In this document: in pieces, positions 28,843-37,886 of the stretch
How positions within the stretch are numbered: position 1 is the first letter of the stretch
Layout of the letters: the number at the start of each line of letters is the position of its first letter
DNA from: Providencia rettgeri
Lineage (GTDB): Bacteria; Pseudomonadota; Gammaproteobacteria; Enterobacterales; Enterobacteriaceae
Direction: 5' to 3'
NCBI RefSeq assembly: GCF_013702265.1
Contig: NZ_CP059348.1
Location: 124,001 to 188,000 of the forward strand
DNA length: 64,000 nucleotides
Notes under the pieces: model-generated
What the model was told of the DNA's origin: nothing
Database searches by the model: none
Seen by the model: only the letters and a program-made list of their open reading frames with translations
Program-made: the position numbers and the translations under genes

Positions 28843-29611
28843 AATCGCTGTGTTTAATACAGGGATAGATATCGAATCGATGGCTTTTGGTTGTGACTGC
28901 TGAAGGTGCTTTTTGCCCCGCAAGCGGTTCGGCGTAATCAGGTCGCTTAACCACAACACGGCGTTTTGCCAGCGCAATGGCTGGTGCCAGTAAAGAATCT
29001 GCATCATCATCAGCCCCGACCAATGACTGAAACACCCGCATCTCTTTCTTCACTAATGCACTTTTTTGCCGATGTGGGTACATCGGGTCGAGGTAAATCA
29101 CGTCCGGCGCTTCAGTAATTTCGGCTAATGCGGTAATACTTGATGCGTGGATCAGTGACATTCGTGATTGTAACCACTCCCCAATTTCAGGGTCTTGATA
29201 GCCACGTTGCAAACCATCATCAAGCAGTGCAGCCACCACCGGATGACGCTCTAACATCCGTACTTTACAGCCCAAAGCCGCCAGTACAAAAGCATCTCGC
29301 CCTAGGCCTGCAGTCGCATCAATTACATCGGGCAGATACTCTTTTTTGATCCCCACCGCTTTAGCAACCGCCTCACCGCGTCCACCACCAAATTTACGGC
29401 GATGCGCCATCGCTCCTGAGACAAAATCCACAAAGATGCCGCCTAATTTTGGCTCATCCATTTTGCGTAATTGCAGGTTTTCGGGGGTTAACACCAACGC
29501 CATCAAGGCGTCAGGTGTATGCGTGAGTTGCCATTTTTCAGCGAGTTGATTGAGAGTGCCGATATCGGCACCCTCTTCACAGATCAATTGGATAGCAATC
29601 TTATCAGCCAT
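28841..29611 (-). CDS. rsmJ: 16S rRNA (guanine1516-N2)-methyltransferase
   Basis: Methylates G1516 of 16S rRNA using S-adenosylmethionine. Motif I is [19 protein letters not shown] (about residues 116-134) and the catalytic-type motif IV is [10 protein letters not shown] (about 180-189). The 256-residue length matches E. coli RsmJ (250). Its start overlaps the prlC stop by eight bases, so it is translated as the second gene of a prlC-rsmJ operon. Confidence 0.96.
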   Translation of the reverse strand: MADKIAIQLICEEGADIGTLNQLAEKWQLTHTPDALMALVLTPENLQLRKMDEPKLGGIFVDFVSGAMAHRRKFGGGRGEAVAKAVGIKKEYLPDVIDATAGLGRDAFVLAALGCKVRMLERHPVVAALLDDGLQRGYQDPEIGEWLQSRMSLIHASSITALAEITEAPDVIYLDPMYPHRQKSALVKKEMRVFQSLVGADDDADSLLAPAIALAKRRVVVKRPDYAEPLAGQKAPSAVTTKSHRFDIYPCIKHSD

Positions 29612-31646
29612 GAATACCGTAGCTCTTCAACATCGCATCTAATTCTGGTTTACGACCACGGAAACGCTCAAACAGTACCATTGGCGCTTCGGAACCCCCG
29701 CGACTTAAAATATTGTCGAGGAAGGATTGGCCAGTTTGGCGATTAAAAATGCCTTCTTCAGAGAAGCGAGAGAACGCATCGGCAGCCAACACATCCGCCC
29801 ATAAATAGCTGTAATAACCCGCCGCGTAACCACCAGCAAAAATATGGCTAAACGCGTGTGGGAAACGTCCCCATTTTGGTGATGGAACCACGGCAACTTT
29901 TTCTTTGATGTCGTACAGCGTTGGCATCACTTGCGCACCTTTCGCTGGGTCATACTCTGCGTGTAAGGTAAAATCAAACAGACCAAACTCAAGCTGGCGC
30001 AGTACAAACATCGCAGACTGGTAATTTTTCGCGGCTAACATGCTTTGTAGCATGTCGGCTGGAAGTGGTTCGCCAGTTTCATAGTGACCAGAGATAAACT
30101 CAAGAGCTTCAGGTTCCCAGCACCAGTTCTCCATAAATTGGCTTGGTAATTCAACGGCATCCCATGGAACCCCATTGATACCCGCTACATCGGCAACATC
30201 AATCTGGGTCAGCATATGATGCAGGCCATGACCAAATTCGTGGAACAGGGTGATGACTTCATCGTGGGTAAATAAAGCAGGTTTATCCCCTAGCGGCTTA
30301 TTAAAGTTGCAGGTTAAATAGGCAACAGGATTTTGCAGCGCACCATCTTTATGGACCATGCGACCCACGCAATCATCCATCCACGCACCGCCGCGTTTAT
30401 GTTCGCGAGCATATAAATCGAGATAGAAGCTACCGCGCAGGGTATTGGTATCATCATACAGTTCGAAGAAACGGACATCATCGTGCCAAGTTTCAACATC
30501 ATGGCGCTCTTTCGCCGTTAAACCATAAATACGGTGAACCACTTCAAACAGCCCATTTAATACGCGCTGTTCTGGGAAATAAGGACGTAATTGCTCATCA
30601 TTAAGTGAGAATTTATGCTGTTTTTGTTTTTCGCTGTAATAGGCTAAATCCCAAGATTCGAGGGTTTCAACACCATAATTTTCTTTTGCGAATGCGGTCA
30701 GTTCCGCGAGTTCTTCTTTACCTTGCTGATGAGCGCGGTTAGCCAAATCATTCAGGAAACCTAAAACTTGCTCAGGGGATTCCGCCATTTTGGTGGCGAG
30801 AGATTTTTCGGCAAAGTTTTTAAAACCAAGCAGTTGAGCCAGTTCATGGCGTAGCGCCATTAACTCATCGATAAGTTCGCTGTTATCCCATTTACCTGCG
30901 TTTGGACCTTGGTCTGAGGCGCGAGTGCTATAGGCATAGCTCATTTCGCGGCGAAGCTCTGCATTATCGGCATAGGTCATGACTGGCAGGTAGCTTGGCA
31001 TATCTAAAGTCAGTAAATAGCCTTCTTCACCTTTAGACTCCGCCATGGCTTTTGCTGAGGCGATCGCGCTTTCTGGCATGCCTGCCAGTTCGCTTTCATC
31101 TTTAATGAGTTTTGACCAACCCATCGTGGAATCTAGGACATTATTACCAAACTTAGAGGCGATCTCCGATAAACGTGCGACGATTTCACCATAACGTTGC
31201 TGTTTTTCAGCCGGTAAACCAATACCGGACAGCTCAAAATCACGTAGGGTATTTTCGATAGATTTACGTTGAGCTTGGCTTAATTGATTAAATCCAGCGT
31301 CTTCTTTGAGGGATTTATAAGCTTGATACAGTGGCTCATGTTGTCCCATCCATGTACTGAATTCGGACAGTAATGGCAGGCATTGTTCATAAGCTTCACG
31401 TAGTTCAGGACTGTTTTTAACAGAATGCAGGTGGCTCACTGGGGACCAAACGCGGGAGAGTTTATCACTCGCTTCTTCTAATGGTTGGCACAGGTTGTCC
31501 CAAGTGTAGTGGCTGTTGGCCGCCAAAATATTTTCAACGGTTTGGCGATATTCGCCTAAAACATGTTCAACTGCTGGAAAAATATGTGCAGGTTCAATAT
31601 GTTCAAAACGGGGCAATGCGGAATTGGCTAATAATGAGTTTGTCAT
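29604..31646 (-). CDS. prlC: oligopeptidase A
   Basis: Zinc metallopeptidase of family M3 that degrades signal peptides and other oligopeptides in the cytoplasm. The zinc site [11 protein letters not shown] lies near residue 465 and the distal glutamate follows in the next helix. The start at 31646 ([14 protein letters not shown]) agrees with E. coli PrlC and has AAGGATG upstream; the open frame continues to 31754 but those residues are unlike the family. Length is 680 residues, as in E. coli. Confidence 0.97.
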   Translation of the reverse strand: MTNSLLANSALPRFEHIEPAHIFPAVEHVLGEYRQTVENILAANSHYTWDNLCQPLEEASDKLSRVWSPVSHLHSVKNSPELREAYEQCLPLLSEFSTWMGQHEPLYQAYKSLKEDAGFNQLSQAQRKSIENTLRDFELSGIGLPAEKQQRYGEIVARLSEIASKFGNNVLDSTMGWSKLIKDESELAGMPESAIASAKAMAESKGEEGYLLTLDMPSYLPVMTYADNAELRREMSYAYSTRASDQGPNAGKWDNSELIDELMALRHELAQLLGFKNFAEKSLATKMAESPEQVLGFLNDLANRAHQQGKEELAELTAFAKENYGVETLESWDLAYYSEKQKQHKFSLNDEQLRPYFPEQRVLNGLFEVVHRIYGLTAKERHDVETWHDDVRFFELYDDTNTLRGSFYLDLYAREHKRGGAWMDDCVGRMVHKDGALQNPVAYLTCNFNKPLGDKPALFTHDEVITLFHEFGHGLHHMLTQIDVADVAGINGVPWDAVELPSQFMENWCWEPEALEFISGHYETGEPLPADMLQSMLAAKNYQSAMFVLRQLEFGLFDFTLHAEYDPAKGAQVMPTLYDIKEKVAVVPSPKWGRFPHAFSHIFAGGYAAGYYSYLWADVLAADAFSRFSEEGIFNRQTGQSFLDNILSRGGSEAPMVLFERFRGRKPELDAMLKSYGIHG

Positions 31647-31928
31647 AAAAAACATCCTTGAATGCAGGCTTGCGCTCGGGAGCCAAGGCTTACTGTGCTG
31701 ACAATGAAAGTGTTGGCGGGGTGATTTTGAAATCAGAGCGCCGTATGTAGACATGAATTAGTATATGGGGGCAATTGTGCAAACCTCAATATCACATTTG
31801 TGCTTTTTGTTATCAGTTTTTGAGAATGGCGCGGCATTATTGGCATGCATCAATAATTTGAATGGTTGTTCTTACAATACCTTGGAAAATAAATAATTCA
31901 GTTTATAATCGAACACCTACCAAATAGA

Positions 31929-32023
31929 GGAAGATCGTCGTCTCCGGTGAGGCGGCTGGATTTCAAATCCAGTTGGGGCTGCCAGCAGTCCCGGGCAGGT
32001 TCGACTCCTGTGATCTTCCGCCA
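31929..32023 (+). tRNA. selC: selenocysteine tRNA (anticodon TCA)
   Basis: A 95-base tRNA nearly identical to E. coli selC, with the 8-base acceptor stem GGAAGATC / GATCTTCC, the long variable arm (GGGGCTGCCAGCAGTCCC region), anticodon TCA in the loop TTTCAAA, TTCGACTCC T-arm and encoded CCA. It decodes UGA as selenocysteine with SelB. The gene is a classic integration site for islands (SPI-3 in Salmonella, LEE and PAI in E. coli), and an island remnant follows directly. Confidence 0.99.
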
Positions 32024-32164
32024 CTTTTTCTCCCTCTATTTTTGTACCAATACCATTTTTTGTAGTTTGTCTTAATCTATAAAGGTTGGTAGGCATTCAC
32101 TCCCCTTTTTGGGCTCGGGGTTTAGCGATACAGACATTCAGCTCTAAAATGGCGCTTGCTAACC

Positions 32165-32236
32165 ATCTTATCTTTGTGTGCAACATAGTATATTGTTGGT
32201 TTTGGACCTTTCTCAGACTATTCAAACGGAGACAAT
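32165..32236 (+). repeat. duplicated leader, copy 1 (before the rhuM remnant)
   Basis: This stretch reads ATCTTATCTTTG, CAACATAGTATAT, CTTTCTCAGAC and TTCAAAC in that order. The same blocks in the same order occur at 33096-33187 before another gene. Both copies end just before a ribosome site or gene start, so they are probably copies of one promoter or leader region. Confidence 0.7.
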
Positions 32237-32239
32237 TTG

Positions 32240-32574
32240 ATGAGCGATAATCTTCCTGACGCGCCACTGGATGAATTTGTTTTATTCCGAAGTGAAGATG
32301 GTCAGACTCATGTCGAATGCCGTTTTGAATCTGATACGCTGTGGTTGTCTCAGTCTGCGATTTGTGAGCTTTATGGTAAAGCAAAAGCTACGATTAGTGA
32401 GCATATCAGCAATATCTTTGCTGAAGGGGAGCTGGTCGAAAATGCAGTTGTTCGGTTTACCGGACAACTGCGGATGATAGAAAGCAGTACAATGTAAAAT
32501 ACTTCAACCTTTCAATGATCTTCGCCATTGGTTACCGCGTCCGCTCTGTTCGCGGCACTCAATTTCGTTAATGA
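32240..32574 (+). pseudogene. rhuM-family gene remnant (frameshifted, truncated)
   Basis: The start encodes MSDNLPDAPLDEFVLFR and then the RhuM N-terminus (DTLWLSQSAICELYGK, ISEHISNIFAEGEL). After VVR, near 32455, the frame shifts. In the next frame YRTTADDRKQYNVKYF and then LSMIFAIGYRVRSVRGTQFR continue the expected RhuM sequence to a stop at about 32571. A single missing base explains the shift. The rest of the roughly 300-residue protein is gone. RhuM is found on Salmonella SPI-3 at selC, the same site as here; the family is of uncertain function and resembles Fic/KilA-N associated proteins. The remnant suggests a decayed island. Confidence 0.85.
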
Positions 32575-32648
32575 ACTACGCGCTTTCCAATAAAGAAACC
32601 GCGCATTTTTCAATCTAGGCAAAACACCAACTAAGGCAGTTTTTCCAA

Positions 32649-33011
32649 CTAAAAATCAGTCTTAGAAAAACCCGTCATAGCATCCAGCTCCATTTCTCGA
32701 CCTAATGCTGTCATTGGGTGGACAATAACGAGGCCTCGTACAGATTTCTTCAGCTTGCCCATATCCGCTTGCTCTTTCTTAGTGATAGGTCGCTTGAATG
32801 GCATATCCATCAATTTTTGTGCTTCTTTGCTTAGCTTTTTGTTACGCGTTTCTTTCAGACGAGCGATTTCAACTTCCAGTGTCGCTTTTTCTTTTTCGAG
32901 TTCAGCGTATTTTTCCGCTTGGGTGGACAGCTGCATACTTGCCATTTGGTGACGAATAAGGTCTAAGCGGTCGCTAAGCGTTTTAATTTGTGTTTTTTCA
33001 GTTTCTTTCAT
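32649..33011 (-). CDS. yibL: YibL family ribosome-associated protein
   Basis: A 120-residue, highly charged protein matching E. coli YibL through most of its length, including [13 protein letters not shown] (coiled coil, about residues 42-75) and [20 protein letters not shown]. It co-purifies with ribosomes in E. coli; its role is not known. A second ATG one codon upstream (33014) is an alternative start. It is convergent with the rhuM remnant and stands alone. Confidence 0.94.
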   Translation of the reverse strand: MKETEKTQIKTLSDRLDLIRHQMASMQLSTQAEKYAELEKEKATLEVEIARLKETRNKKLSKEAQKLMDMPFKRPITKKEQADMGKLKKSVRGLVIVHPMTALGREMELDAMTGFSKTDF

Positions 33012-33095
33012 CATTAATTAACCGTGAATAAATTTCCTGCCGGCAAGTATACATCATTCTGGATTAGAGGGGGAAAGGGATACTATTTGCTGATT

Positions 33096-33187
33096 ATCTT
33101 ATCTTTGAGTTCAACATAGTACTTGAGTTCAACATAGTATATGGTGAGTTTTGAACTTTTCTCAGACAGTTCAAACAAAGGCAAGTG
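33096..33187 (+). repeat. duplicated leader, copy 2 with an internal tandem repeat
   Basis: This copy shares its blocks with 32165-32236. In addition a unit containing TTGAGTTCAACATAGTA is repeated twice in a row (about 33104-33139), which lengthens this copy. Confidence 0.7.
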
Positions 33188-33231
33188 GGCTATAGCGAAA
33201 ATGGTCACTCAGCCTGTTTAGGGATAACCCA

Positions 33232-33573
33232 ATGAAATATAAAATTATCAACAAAGACCAAATTATTGGGACGAGCGAACTTGAAAGAAGCGACCCGCCA
33301 ATGGGATTTGTTTTTGGTGAATTAGAACCAACACCATTTTATAAACCCAACATCAGCACTATGGGCTGTAAACTATATTGTTGTGAAACAGATGAGCGCT
33401 GTGAAACTCATGAAGAGATTCTTTGCGAATTCATCACTATTAACGATCACTCAGATGAATTTGGCGAGCAGTGTATCGAGGTAACGGTTTTAGTTGAGTC
33501 AGCAGAAGAGTTCGAGAAATTTTTTAAGCATCATCTAGACGCTTATGAAAAACAATTTATCTCAGAAGAGTAG
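33232..33573 (+). CDS. uncharacterised 113-residue acidic protein
   Basis: I do not recognise this family. The product is cytoplasmic in appearance, acidic (many Glu and Asp, especially in the last 40 residues) and rich in cysteine (five, in MGCKLYCCETDERCETH and ILCEF). There is no signal peptide or membrane segment. The N-terminal half has beta-like hydrophobic alternation and the C-terminus (ESAEEFEKFFKHHLDAYEKQF) is an amphipathic helix. It stands alone, after a leader duplicated from the rhuM remnant and before a terminator, inside the selC-adjacent accessory zone. Small acidic orphan proteins in such places are often immunity or antitoxin proteins, but no partner toxin is visible. Confidence 0.8.
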   Translation: MKYKIINKDQIIGTSELERSDPPMGFVFGELEPTPFYKPNISTMGCKLYCCETDERCETHEEILCEFITINDHSDEFGEQCIEVTVLVESAEEFEKFFKHHLDAYEKQFISEE

Positions 33574-33586
33574 TGGAGAATGAACA

Positions 33587-33629
33587 TAACCATCTCTTTA
33601 GATACAATTTAAAGAGATGGTTAATTTTT
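33587..33629. terminator. bidirectional terminator between orphan gene and fimbrial operon
   Basis: TAACCATCTCTTTA (33587-33600) and its exact complement (33610-33623) form a 14-base stem with a 9-base loop, followed by ATTTTTA. It separates two convergent transcription units. Confidence 0.8.
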
Positions 33630-33667
33630 AAAGGGAAAGAAAATAATTTAAATGATGATCAGCCGTT

Positions 33668-34723
33668 TTAGTTATTATTTAGAATAATCACTGTTTGACC
33701 CGAAAACTCACCTGGTTCATTTCCAACATTGGTTACATCAGCAGAAAATACAATTGGGGTTGTTGAATTAACAATGCCAGACCATTCGGTTGCTTCTGGG
33801 TTACTTCCTACCTTCATTCTTACCTTCGCGTTGATGGTACTGCTAGATACTCCTTTTAAAGCAATATTACCCTCTGGGTTTTCTTTTACCATGGTCACTT
33901 TGATTGAAGAGGTACTAGGGCAAGTTAACATTGCATTTTCTGTTGTTCCGTAAGCAGGCTTGCCAATACCCACAGAGCCAAGGTTGATTTCTAAATTACC
34001 TACAATCTCACAAGAGGGCGCCACAGAATCTATGGTTGTACAATAACTCTGTCCTGTAGATGCTTGGGTCATTTGGGAAAACCTATAAGCTAACCCCCCA
34101 CTTGTAGTAAAATCGGTTTTAGCATTAATAAATCGTTCTTGTACGCATAACTCGATTGAATCGCCAGGGGTAAATCCTTGCTTAGGGTGAAGATAATGAT
34201 AGGGAGTATAGGTGTCATTTGTAGCATTTGCGGGTGCAGTATCACCAACGTGGGCAGAACATAGCACGGACAACCATCTCTCCTCTGTGGATGTTTGTGC
34301 ATTCGCTTTTCCGAATAATTCCCCGCTGGCATAAACGATATCACCAACGCTTGTGCCGTTAACTGCGGATGGCTGGTTGTCGGGTAACAGCGCTCGTCCT
34401 GTTCGTTTATTTGTAATAGACTTAACGATTGCAACGCCTGTACATCCAACATAAGGCGAATGTAACAGTTGCTCAGTACAACGTCCAAATTCTGTATTAG
34501 AGTGACTATTTAGGCGGGCACAATAGTTGTTCGGTAGAATGGGGGGGGGCACGGGTCCGATAAATCCACCCACAACACTGAATGATGTTACATCTGGAAA
34601 CATACTATTTTGTGTATAAGCCAAGTTAATCTGTGCATGCCCAACTCTTGCTATTGCCATTAATCCAATAAAAAGAAAACAAGCTAATATATTAGCGAGT
34701 GAGATATTATTTTTTATATTCAT
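33668..34723 (-). CDS. two-domain fimbrial tip adhesin (MrpH position)
   Basis: A 351-residue secreted protein with a signal peptide ending AQA-like (about residue 30). The N-terminal domain (about 31-235, with six or more Cys) has no pilin signature and would be the receptor-binding part. The C-terminal domain (about 240-351: CEIVGNLEINLGSVG ... FSGQTVIILNNN) is a pilin-type domain that accepts a donor strand. It is the last gene of the MR/P-like operon, as expected for a tip adhesin. Codons 59-61 are CCC CCC CCC, giving nine consecutive C (plus-strand G at 34541-34549). A change of one base there would shift the frame and end the protein early. Receptor unknown. Confidence 0.88.
   Translation of the reverse strand: MNIKNNISLANILACFLFIGLMAIARVGHAQINLAYTQNSMFPDVTSFSVVGGFIGPVPPPILPNNYCARLNSHSNTEFGRCTEQLLHSPYVGCTGVAIVKSITNKRTGRALLPDNQPSAVNGTSVGDIVYASGELFGKANAQTSTEERWLSVLCSAHVGDTAPANATNDTYTPYHYLHPKQGFTPGDSIELCVQERFINAKTDFTTSGGLAYRFSQMTQASTGQSYCTTIDSVAPSCEIVGNLEINLGSVGIGKPAYGTTENAMLTCPSTSSIKVTMVKENPEGNIALKGVSSSTINAKVRMKVGSNPEATEWSGIVNSTTPIVFSADVTNVGNEPGEFSGQTVIILNNN
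34541..34549 (-). repeat. run of nine C in the adhesin coding strand
   Basis: The coding strand reads GTG CCC CCC CCC ATT here. Long G/C homopolymers are rare in this AT-rich region and are typical slipped-strand mispairing sites. Confidence 0.85.
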
Positions 34724-34784
34724 AAATACTCTTCAGTAAAAATTTTCGTGAGAAGAATGACGAAAATTATAATGTAATCATGCT

Positions 34785-35342
34785 TCACTCATACCCTAAG
34801 GTATAAGTCATGGTTGCCACAAAATAGCCCGGAGTAATGGATTGACTCGCGACAGACTCACTATCGCCTTGTACATAGGCGCGGAGTTTTATTGTGGTTG
34901 CCCCCTCTTTTATTGCCTGAGAAGGATAAGGCTGTGCTGGATTAATCGGTAACAGCACTCCACTTATGGTTTCAATGCCAATGGCGGCACCAGACGCTTC
35001 ACTTATCGGATCAAATTTTAATAACCCTTGTTCGTTGCTATTGCCTGTAAAAGAGGCGGTTATCCAATTACCAAGGGAGGTATCACAATCCTTCAATTCA
35101 AACTCAAATTGCACACCACTCGTTCGCTCATGCAAATACAATTGTTTGGAGTTGACTTCCCCCATTTCCACTAAAAAATTTTCAAACTTAGGCTCAATCG
35201 TGCAGGGCAACGCAATCAATGTCCCGCTGTACTGAATTTCATTGCTATTCGCAGCATGAGCGCCTAACGAAAAAGCGCTGAGCATAAATACCGCGGTACT
35301 TAGTAAGGATAAGCGCCGCACTTTTCTGTGTTGTTTTTTCAT
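34785..35342 (-). CDS. minor fimbrial subunit
   Basis: A 185-residue pilin-like protein with a signal peptide (cleavage after AHA, about residue 31), a conserved cysteine pair (PCTIEP ... LKDCDTS) and a C-terminal beta strand ending ATMTYTLGYE, with the penultimate Tyr/Gly pattern recognised by chaperones. Its start overlaps the previous gene's stop by four bases. It lies directly before the tip adhesin gene and is probably an adaptor in the tip fibrillum. Confidence 0.9.
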   Translation of the reverse strand: MKKQHRKVRRLSLLSTAVFMLSAFSLGAHAANSNEIQYSGTLIALPCTIEPKFENFLVEMGEVNSKQLYLHERTSGVQFEFELKDCDTSLGNWITASFTGNSNEQGLLKFDPISEASGAAIGIETISGVLLPINPAQPYPSQAIKEGATTIKLRAYVQGDSESVASQSITPGYFVATMTYTLGYE

Positions 35343-35845
35343 GGATAGTTCAGCTCCATGCTAGCGGTTGCTGTGAAATCACCTTCATATAACGTTGATG
35401 CTGGGCTTGTATCTTTTACGGTGACAGCATAGAACTGTAAATCTTTAGAATCGTTGCTCGACATATTTACGGGTAATCCTGTATTTGGCGGAACCACTTT
35501 CCCGTCTTGATATAATCGAATGCCTAACCCAAGCGGGCTAGCTTGCAATGCATTTTCATCAAATGGGGCAATCATTCCTCGGTATTCGAGATAGACTGCC
35601 ACGGCATTCCCGAGACCAGCCCCGCAACTTAGGGTTATCGTGAAATCTTGTCGATAGTTCACGCCATTAATTTTGGTGATACCGACATCGCCAAATGGCA
35701 CTCTAATGGGTTGATTGACTCCATCGGGCCCCGAAACATCACAAGGCGGGTTTTGAATTAAATTCGCAGTGAAGTTAACTTCAACAGCCGATACCGCCAC
35801 AGACATCAAACCGCTTAATGTCAAAACTAGTGCTTTGAGCTTCAT
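35339..35845 (-). CDS. minor fimbrial subunit
   Basis: A 168-residue secreted pilin-like protein with signal peptide (cleavage near VSAVE, residue 20), the cysteine pair (PPCDVSG ... LSCGAG) and a C-terminal beta strand ending TASMELNYP. It shares the pattern NQPIxVxxGDxxIxKING/DGxxY with the next upstream gene (35845-36345), so the two are recent paralogues. Coupled to its neighbours by overlaps of one and four bases. Confidence 0.9.
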   Translation of the reverse strand: MKLKALVLTLSGLMSVAVSAVEVNFTANLIQNPPCDVSGPDGVNQPIRVPFGDVGITKINGVNYRQDFTITLSCGAGLGNAVAVYLEYRGMIAPFDENALQASPLGLGIRLYQDGKVVPPNTGLPVNMSSNDSKDLQFYAVTVKDTSPASTLYEGDFTATASMELNYP

Positions 35846-36345
35846 TACTGATACTCCACGCTTAAAGTCGCGATGGCGGTCATTTGTTCATCGTTAATAC
35901 CACCCGTGCCACTCGCGATTGGAATCACACTCAATCGAGGGCGTGCGTTGTAATTAAATGGATGCCATGCGCCGATATTCAGGTTGCGGCTGTCCGCTTT
36001 TAAGGCTAACCCTAAGTTATCAACGGATGTCTTTAATACGTTAGCCCCTTGACCTGCCATCTGGGTTCCATCAAATTTCAGTTTTAACGCGGGATTATTG
36101 GCGGCATCTGTACAATCGAGCTGATAGGGGATCTCGGTTTCATATTGTTGCCCATCAATTTTTTTGATAATAAGATCCCCCATATTGACGGTGATAGGCT
36201 GGTTACGCCCTCCGTTGCCATATATATCGCAAGTTTTTTCTACAACGGTGACTTTAACGGTTAGGGTGTACATATCAGCCATTGCCAGATTAGAAAACAA
36301 ACCGAATAGGGACAGAAACAGTCCAGAAATAATGTGCTTGGTCAT
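35845..36345 (-). CDS. minor fimbrial subunit
   Basis: A 166-residue pilin-like protein with a signal peptide (about residues 1-23, LAMA), CDIYGNGGRNQPITVNMGD and the paired LDCTD, and a C-terminal strand ending ATLSVEYQ. The start at 36345 (MTKHIISG) has GGGGGAAG upstream and is preferred over the frame extending to 36384. Position and size correspond to MrpF/MrpG-type minor subunits. Confidence 0.9.
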   Translation of the reverse strand: MTKHIISGLFLSLFGLFSNLAMADMYTLTVKVTVVEKTCDIYGNGGRNQPITVNMGDLIIKKIDGQQYETEIPYQLDCTDAANNPALKLKFDGTQMAGQGANVLKTSVDNLGLALKADSRNLNIGAWHPFNYNARPRLSVIPIASGTGGINDEQMTAIATLSVEYQ

Positions 36346-36358
36346 GTTACTTCCCCCG

Positions 36359-36985
36359 CTAGTCATACAGCATTTCGAAGGCAATCAGCGCGGAATATGC
36401 ACCCGGCTGTAACTGCCCTGTTTTGATTGGCGTGACATAATAAGTCAGCTTACTTTGCCCTGATGGTAGCAACCGAGGGTCACTGTCTAATCCGAGTGGC
36501 AGTAACGAGCCGTTGGGTGTTGTGATAGCTAATCCCAATCCCTCCGCGCCATTGACCTGAGCAACATTAGGAGTTGATTGCGTACTCTTAGCGAGAAAGC
36601 GAATTTTGACCGCCGGTTGGCTGCTACTCCAAGCTGTCATACCCGTTTGTACATTACTTAGCTGAGTTTGTGTTTCTAAACAATTTTCGAGTTCAATCTG
36701 AAATGAAATGGGAGTACCTTTTCCATTTCGCAGCAATGTACCCACATCCAAATTACCCATTTCGATGGATTGATAACTTGAAGTCATCGCAAGTTGGCAT
36801 GGGCTTTCGGTTAGCGAACCGGTGACATAGACCACGCCATGTTGTCCATCAACGTTCCAGTTATTGACGGGTTGACCGAAATTGTTGTGATTGTCAGCTG
36901 CCATGCTCGATACACTGACGGTACAGCTCAATAAAGCAACAAAGAAGCCGTATTGAAAAAATGTTTTTTTTGGTAAGTCAGTCAT
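36359..36985 (-). CDS. minor fimbrial subunit (MrpE position)
   Basis: A 208-residue secreted pilin-like protein. The signal peptide ends near SSMAA (about residue 30). The fold core has VYVTGSLTESPCQLAMTS and the paired Cys in LENCLETQ; the C-terminal strand is YSALIAFEMLYD. It follows the chaperone gene, as mrpE follows mrpD in Proteus, and is 13 bases before the next gene. Confidence 0.9.
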   Translation of the reverse strand: MTDLPKKTFFQYGFFVALLSCTVSVSSMAADNHNNFGQPVNNWNVDGQHGVVYVTGSLTESPCQLAMTSSYQSIEMGNLDVGTLLRNGKGTPISFQIELENCLETQTQLSNVQTGMTAWSSSQPAVKIRFLAKSTQSTPNVAQVNGAEGLGLAITTPNGSLLPLGLDSDPRLLPSGQSKLTYYVTPIKTGQLQPGAYSALIAFEMLYD

Positions 36986-37041
36986 TCGTATTCCTTACGT
37001 GTTATCAATATAAGCCCCGCTAATTCAGGGCTTACTTGGTG

Positions 37042-37791
37042 CTATTTGCTTTTATTATCTGAGATAATCTGGCAGCTGGTGGCTTGGCAGTTAAATGTCA
37101 AATTAGGGCGACCACCGTAATCGTTGATGTAAGTCAGCACGGGGCTATTACCTAACTTATTAACACTGCCCCCTAAATCGTGTTGTCCAAAGGGTGGCAC
37201 CATAACGGGAATAAAATCGCTGCCATCAGATGCTTTTCCACTCGCCGCTGCATTGATGATCGTGACGTAATACGGCGTCGGGTTTTTCACGATAAAACGG
37301 TCGCCTTGCTTATCTAAGGTTAACTTTTCTTGCCACGGTGTACTGTTTTGCTCAGGAATGATTGCCTGAGGGCGATAAAACAGTTTCACGCGTGTTTGCA
37401 GTGCAATTTGCAGTGAATTTGGTTTATTCGTTTTTGGCGGAATTTCTCGCAAATTAAAATAGAACAATGACTCACGATCTTGCGGTAGCGTATTGATAGC
37501 GGGCAGAGCTTCAATTTTGACTTGGCTCGATTTACCAGGCTCTAAACGCTGAACAGGCGGTAATACAACTAATGGAGACTGAATTTTTTGACCGTCTGTA
37601 TTTTCAAGCCAACCTTGGGCTAAATATGGCAACTGATTGTTGTTGTTTGAGATATTCAGCGAAATAGATTTTTGTCCGCCATTAAAAATGATCCGTGTTC
37701 TGTCCATTGAGACGGCGGAATACGCGGTGTGGCTAAATATCGCAAGGCTAATGAAGCCGAGGGTTGTACGCCAAAGTGTTGTTAATTTCAT
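37042..37791 (-). CDS. periplasmic fimbrial chaperone (PapD/FimC type)
   Basis: A 249-residue periplasmic chaperone that donates a strand to unfolded pilins. After the signal peptide (about residues 1-25) come two immunoglobulin-like domains: the N-terminal one has TRIIFNGGQKSISLNISNNN and the G1 strand SLFYFNLREIPP, with the subunit-binding Arg near the start; the second has KLFYRP and NPTPYYVTIINA. It follows the usher gene, as mrpD follows mrpC. Confidence 0.95.
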   Translation of the reverse strand: MKLTTLWRTTLGFISLAIFSHTAYSAVSMDRTRIIFNGGQKSISLNISNNNNQLPYLAQGWLENTDGQKIQSPLVVLPPVQRLEPGKSSQVKIEALPAINTLPQDRESLFYFNLREIPPKTNKPNSLQIALQTRVKLFYRPQAIIPEQNSTPWQEKLTLDKQGDRFIVKNPTPYYVTIINAAASGKASDGSDFIPVMVPPFGQHDLGGSVNKLGNSPVLTYINDYGGRPNLTFNCQATSCQIISDNKSK

Positions 37792-37886
37792 AATTTTTAC
37801 CTTCTATCTTTACGTGCTCTTTTAAGTCACGTTTTTTCTTGTTAATTCAAATTGTTATGTGGATTTTTAGCCACATGTTTAATCAG

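Noticed and set aside
31929-33573. Complete integrated element with att sites at selC
   Set aside because: No integrase and no repeat of the selC 3' end was found within the window, so only a remnant is claimed.
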